Shown here: positions 6,024 to 9,111 of the stretch, piece after piece
Position numbering within the stretch: position 1 is the stretch's first letter
How the letters are laid out: the number at the start of each line of letters is the position of its first letter
NCBI GenBank assembly: GCA_900556765.1
Contig: USQH01000054.1
Coordinates: 1-9,111, forward strand
Source of the DNA: an uncultured Oscillospiraceae bacterium
Lineage (GTDB): Bacteria > Bacillota > Clostridia > Oscillospirales > Acutalibacteraceae
Direction of reading: 5' to 3'
DNA length: 9,111 nt
Translations under genes and position numbers: made by a program
The notes under the pieces: generated by a model
What the model was told of the DNA's origin: nothing
What the model saw: the letters and a program-made list of their open reading frames with translations, nothing else
The model's database searches: none

Positions 6024-6587
6024 TTATTCGGGTAAAATTTTGAAATCGGCAAGTCGGCGAAAACATTCGGCAGCGGGCAGACCCATTACGGTAAAATAAT
6101 CGCCGTCAATACGCCTGACAAGCACCGAGCCTTTGCCCTGTATTCCGTAAGCGCCCGCCTTGTCAAACGGTTCGCCCGTATCAAGATACCACTCAATAAT
6201 TGACTCATCGAGCGAATAAAATTCCACCTGCGTCTCGCTGACAAAACGCTCGCATTTTTCCGCCGATATTATGCAGACCCCTGTATAAACCGAGTGACGT
6301 CTGCCTGAAAGGGCGGTCAGCATTTTCTTTGCATCAGCGCGGTCGCTCGGTTTGCCGAGAATTCTGCCGTCAAGCGATACCACCGTATCGGAGGCAAGCA
6401 CCACATCCGAGCCTTTCAGCGAAAAGACCGCCTGTGCTTTTTTCAGCGCAAGCTCGTGCACTGCGTCACGGGCGGATATACCGTCCAGCAGACTTTCGTC
6501 GGCATCGGCGGCAACGCAGTCAAATCGGTATCCGATATTTGCAAGTATCTCCTTTCGGCGTGGTGATGACGACGCAAGTATCAACAA
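6024..6587 (-). CDS. maf: Maf-family nucleoside triphosphate pyrophosphatase, dTTP/UTP type
   Basis: Maf proteins hydrolyse non-canonical or pyrimidine nucleoside triphosphates to monophosphates plus pyrophosphate in the cytoplasm; overexpression in B. subtilis blocks septation. The 187-aa product has all family motifs: SSSPRR (6-11), DADE (28-31), ASDTVVSLDG (65-74), GKP (78-80), HSVYTGV (98-104), DTGEPFDKAGAYGIQG (136-151) and GDYFTVMGLP (162-171). The DKAGAYGIQG segment matches the YhdE/BsMaf subgroup acting on dTTP and UTP, rather than the YceF (m7GTP) subgroup. The start is TTG (6587-6585): an in-frame stop lies three codons upstream, and no ATG in frame precedes the SSSPRR motif. AAAAAGGA, about 9 bases upstream, is a suitable ribosome binding site. 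It follows the U32 gene by 39 bases, and its stop is 15 bases before the mreB promoter. Confidence 0.95.
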   Translation of the reverse strand: MLILASSSPRRKEILANIGYRFDCVAADADESLLDGISARDAVHELALKKAQAVFSLKGSDVVLASDTVVSLDGRILGKPSDRADAKKMLTALSGRRHSVYTGVCIISAEKCERFVSETQVEFYSLDESIIEWYLDTGEPFDKAGAYGIQGKGSVLVRRIDGDYFTVMGLPAAECFRRLADFKILPE

Positions 6588-6626
6588 TTCATTTCATCCT
6601 TTTTATGTTATAATCATGCTCTGCTG

Positions 6627-8681
6627 TCATATAACTCCGCGGTCGTACAGTCCGCGTGTAAAATCGCCGTGCGGCTTGTCCCCTCCGGCAAAGGCGGAGA
6701 CAACATATCGAGCACGCTCGCGATCCTCGTCGGTAAAACGCAGCATGACAAAGCGCATACCGGCATATTCGTCGGCGCGGTCGGCCATCCACAGCGTTTT
6801 GGAATTAAGCACCTCGCTCAGTCCCGCACCGCACTCAATAGGAAAGCGTTCGCCTGCGCGGTCGATTATCGTTCGGCTATGGGAACAGCGGGCGCAGTCG
6901 CCCTTTTTCCCCGACGCCGGGCAATTTCGCGTCAGCATAAGCGGCAGTCTGCCGTAAACCAATATTCCGAGATTGTGCCCTGTCACGCGGCGCAGTGCCG
7001 ACAGCTTTTGTTCAAACGACAGCGTGATATATTCGGCACCCATTTCGTGTAAAACGGCGGCAGACGCCGAATTAAACACATTCATGCTGAAATCGGCGTG
7101 TATCTGCATACCGCGGCGGCGCGCAAGTTCCATAGCCGCAATGCTGTGGCACAGCACCCATTTAACGCCGAGCCTTGACGCCGTTTCAAGTCGGTTTTCG
7201 CACGCCTGCTCAGTCGCAAACAGCGCACGCGGCAATTCCACGCCGATCTCAGCGCCGTCCGCCCGTTCGACAAGCGAGCGCAGACCCTCCTCCGAGCTAA
7301 AAGCGGGAACATAAATGCGTTGCAGTCCCGACAGGTCGTCCGGTACCTGTTCAATTTTCGCAAAGCGGGCAAAAAGCTCCGGCGCACCGTGTCGCTCGGC
7401 GGCATCGGCAACGGCAGGCATTTCGTAAAACGCGACCGACTGCGGCAGACGCGCACTGTTGAGCTTTTCAACACATTCGCGCCGCATCGCATTGACCGCT
7501 GACGCAGGTATCATCAGTCCGCCGTCAATGATGCAGGAGAATTTATCACAATAATACGGCGTTGAACCGAGTTTTTCGCATTTTTCACGCAAATACTGCT
7601 CATCGGCGGCGCGGTTGATCGCCGCCTGCGGCACGTCCGAATCTGCGCAAACGGTATTTTCGCCGGCGCTCATGCTCATGTGCATCGGCAGTCCGGCGCG
7701 TGCCTCGAATTTGATTGAGACGGGAACGCGTCCGTTTTCGCCGCGGTAAAGCTCGCGCAAGCTGCCCAAAACGGCTGCCGACGCGGCGGCATCTCCGTCA
7801 GTGCGATGGCCAAACATCTCACCGCCCAAAGTGCCGGCGTAGTATCCGTCGGTATGGCCCGAACGGGAAAAAACGCTGTCAAGCCGCTGCAAAAGCTGTG
7901 GGTCGGCAAAGCCGCTGTCGATCATACTGCGAAAGGATGAAACGGCGGCGGCAATATATTCGGGGCGTTTCATTCTTCCCTCGATCTTCAGCGAATCGAC
8001 CCCTATGTTTTTCATATCTTCAACATAATTTATCAGCGACAGATCTTTCAGGCTCAGCGGATATGCACCATCGGAGCATGGCAGACGGCACGGTTGGGCG
8101 CACTGTCCCCTGTTTCCGCTGCGCCGCCCGATAACGGCGCTCATATAGCACTGTCCCGAAACGCACATACACAGCGCGCCGTGGACAAACACCTCGATCT
8201 CCATACCGAGGTCGTGCGCCTGCGTGCAAACCGCCGCGATCTCGTTACGGCTCATTTCACGTGCAAGCACGACACGGGTAAAACCGAGCCGTTTCAATTG
8301 CGGCAGAGCCGACGGTGAACAAACCGACATCTGCGTTGACGCGTGCAACGGCATATCGGGGCAACAGTGCCGCAGCGCGGACGCAAGTCCCATATCCTGC
8401 ACGATTATGCCGTCGATGCCAGCCTCGCAAGCGAGGCGCGCGGTATCAAGCGCAGCGCTCATTTCTCCGTCGCTTACCAGCGTGTTCAGTGTCAAATACA
8501 CCTTTACTCCGCGCACATGACAATACGCGACGGCAGCGGCAAAGGCGTCATCGTCGAAATTCTGCGCTCCGGCGCGCGCATTAAAGCGACCGTAGCCCAT
8601 GTATACGGCGTCGGTGCCGCTGCGAACGGCGGCGTACAGTGCCTCCTCGGATCCGACGGGCGCGAGAAGTTCCACGCTCAT
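6627..8681 (-). CDS. U32-family protein, RlhA-like (probable RNA hydroxylation enzyme)
   Basis: U32 proteins were first called peptidases, but characterised members (E. coli RlhA and TrhP; B. subtilis TrhP1/2) take part in hydroxylation of 23S rRNA C2501 or tRNA U34. The 684-aa product opens with ELLAPVGSEEALYAAVRSGT (4-23), and DAVYMG follows at 24-29. The U32 signature EVFVHGALCMCVSGQCYMS spans 163-181, followed by GNRGQCAQPCR (189-199) and KIEGRMK (232-238). Cys171, Cys178, Cys194 and Cys198 are candidate iron-sulfur ligands. A middle stretch at about 320-425, ending in a pattern like LMIPASAVNAMRREC, resembles DUF3656, as in RlhA. The C-terminal part has a second Cys group, NCPASGKKGDCARC (586-599). 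The ATG at 8681-8679 overlaps the zapA stop as ATGA, and no ribosome binding site is visible, so translation is probably coupled to zapA. Whether its target is rRNA or tRNA cannot be told here. Confidence 0.9.
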   Translation of the reverse strand: MSVELLAPVGSEEALYAAVRSGTDAVYMGYGRFNARAGAQNFDDDAFAAAVAYCHVRGVKVYLTLNTLVSDGEMSAALDTARLACEAGIDGIIVQDMGLASALRHCCPDMPLHASTQMSVCSPSALPQLKRLGFTRVVLAREMSRNEIAAVCTQAHDLGMEIEVFVHGALCMCVSGQCYMSAVIGRRSGNRGQCAQPCRLPCSDGAYPLSLKDLSLINYVEDMKNIGVDSLKIEGRMKRPEYIAAAVSSFRSMIDSGFADPQLLQRLDSVFSRSGHTDGYYAGTLGGEMFGHRTDGDAAASAAVLGSLRELYRGENGRVPVSIKFEARAGLPMHMSMSAGENTVCADSDVPQAAINRAADEQYLREKCEKLGSTPYYCDKFSCIIDGGLMIPASAVNAMRRECVEKLNSARLPQSVAFYEMPAVADAAERHGAPELFARFAKIEQVPDDLSGLQRIYVPAFSSEEGLRSLVERADGAEIGVELPRALFATEQACENRLETASRLGVKWVLCHSIAAMELARRRGMQIHADFSMNVFNSASAAVLHEMGAEYITLSFEQKLSALRRVTGHNLGILVYGRLPLMLTRNCPASGKKGDCARCSHSRTIIDRAGERFPIECGAGLSEVLNSKTLWMADRADEYAGMRFVMLRFTDEDRERARYVVSAFAGGDKPHGDFTRGLYDRGVI

Positions 8682-9025
8682 CTGCCGGCGAGGCGCTTTC
8701 TGAGCGCGATGTTTTCGATATTCAGACGCTCAATCTCTCGGCGAGCCTCGTCTACCTCTAAAATGGCGTCGATCGAACGCGCATCGGTCGCCTGTTTTTC
8801 GCCGGTCATATTTATCAGCTCGCGCTTTGCCTTTTCCGCCTCGTCGCAGTATTCGAGCGCTGCAAAAACGGCCACCATAGTAGTCGAAAGGTAGGGATTC
8901 TGCTTTGCCAGTCGGTCAAGACGATCGTTCAGCTTTGACCCGATTCCTCGGATGTAAGTCTCGTCCTCGTCGGTATTGATGTAGTAGTCGATACCGCCGA
9001 CGCAGATTTTCACCTTTTGAGCCAT
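8678..9025 (-). CDS. zapA: Cell division protein ZapA
   Basis: ZapA binds FtsZ and bundles protofilaments, helping to assemble the Z-ring. The 115-aa product shows the family form: an N-terminal beta-rich start (KVKICVGGIDYYINTDEDETYIRGIG, 4-29), then LNDRLDRLAKQNPYLSTTMVAVFAALEYCDEAEKAKREL (32-70), the conserved helix, and a charged C-terminal coiled coil (about 85-113, ending IENIALRKRLAGR). The spacing of YIRGIGSKLNDRL and the VAVFAALEYCDE helix are typical for Firmicutes ZapA. The ATG at 9025-9023 follows AGAGGTG, 7 bases away. It is the first gene seen of this run and overlaps the U32 gene by four bases. Confidence 0.92.
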   Translation of the reverse strand: MAQKVKICVGGIDYYINTDEDETYIRGIGSKLNDRLDRLAKQNPYLSTTMVAVFAALEYCDEAEKAKRELINMTGEKQATDARSIDAILEVDEARREIERLNIENIALRKRLAGR

Positions 9026-9111
9026 AAAAACACCTCTTGCGTAAAATCATATATACATTAAAATAATATACTATTATATCGAAATTATAAAGAGCTTTTT
9101 TTGAATTTCAG
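9026..9111 (-). promoter_or_regulatory. AT-rich upstream region of zapA with possible -10 elements
   Basis: The minus strand contains two TATAAT hexamers (9089-9084 and 9078-9073) upstream of the zapA ribosome binding site, in very AT-rich DNA. Neither has a good -35 at 16-18 bases; for the first, the -35 would fall at the window edge. A zapA promoter is plausible but not established. The region holds no gene that I can see. Confidence 0.35.

Noticed and set aside
6352..6957. Plus-strand ORF opposite maf and the 3' end of the U32 gene
   Set aside because: Spans two well-supported minus-strand genes; its composition is that of an antisense shadow, with no recognisable motif.
8422..8437. GCCTCGC-AA-GCGAGGC inverted repeat inside the U32 gene
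   Set aside because: Internal to coding sequence encoding LACEAG; short and GC-rich, so chance is likely.
1..9111. A new defence, mobile or biosynthetic system
   Set aside because: Every gene belongs to known shape, division or housekeeping families in a conserved order; no integrase, transposase, repeat array or orphan gene group was seen.

Overview
The window is a chromosomal piece of a Gram-positive-type anaerobe, most likely a member of the Clostridia. I infer this from the gene order, the strong GGAGG-type ribosome binding sites, and the AT-rich gaps between roughly 50% GC genes. I could not place it more precisely without a search. Every gene I can support lies on the minus strand, so the transcription order runs from high to low coordinates.

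Layout in transcription order: zapA (cell division; 9025-8678); a U32-family protein of the RlhA type, overlapping zapA by 4 bases (8681-6627); maf nucleotide pyrophosphatase (6587-6024); a 267-base gap with a good promoter and a structured-looking leader (6023-5757); mreB (5756-4746); mreC (4663-3806); mreD (3748-3218); a class B penicillin-binding protein of the PBP2 type (3123-1087); a 114-base gap with a second, strong promoter; a MinD-like ATPase (972-235); and the first 53 codons of methylglyoxal synthase mgsA (160-1), cut by the window edge.

The genes fit one theme: cell shape and division. MreB, MreC, MreD and PBP2 form the core of the elongation machinery that places new side-wall peptidoglycan. 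ZapA and a MinD-like protein belong to Z-ring assembly and septum placement. Maf is historically linked to septum formation. The order maf-mreBCD-(pbp2)-min-mgsA is a conserved arrangement in Firmicutes. The common neighbours radC, minC, minE and rodA/ftsW are not in this window.

I see no mobile element, CRISPR array, RNA gene or unknown multi-gene system. The most interesting points are local. MreB lacks the conserved Asp of its first phosphate loop and has other changes near the nucleotide site. MinD stands without MinC or MinE and has a short, unusual C-terminus. A perfect 9-bp inverted repeat lies upstream of PBP2. The mreB leader carries a 16-bp tandem repeat. MgsA has two changes in its phosphate-binding loop.
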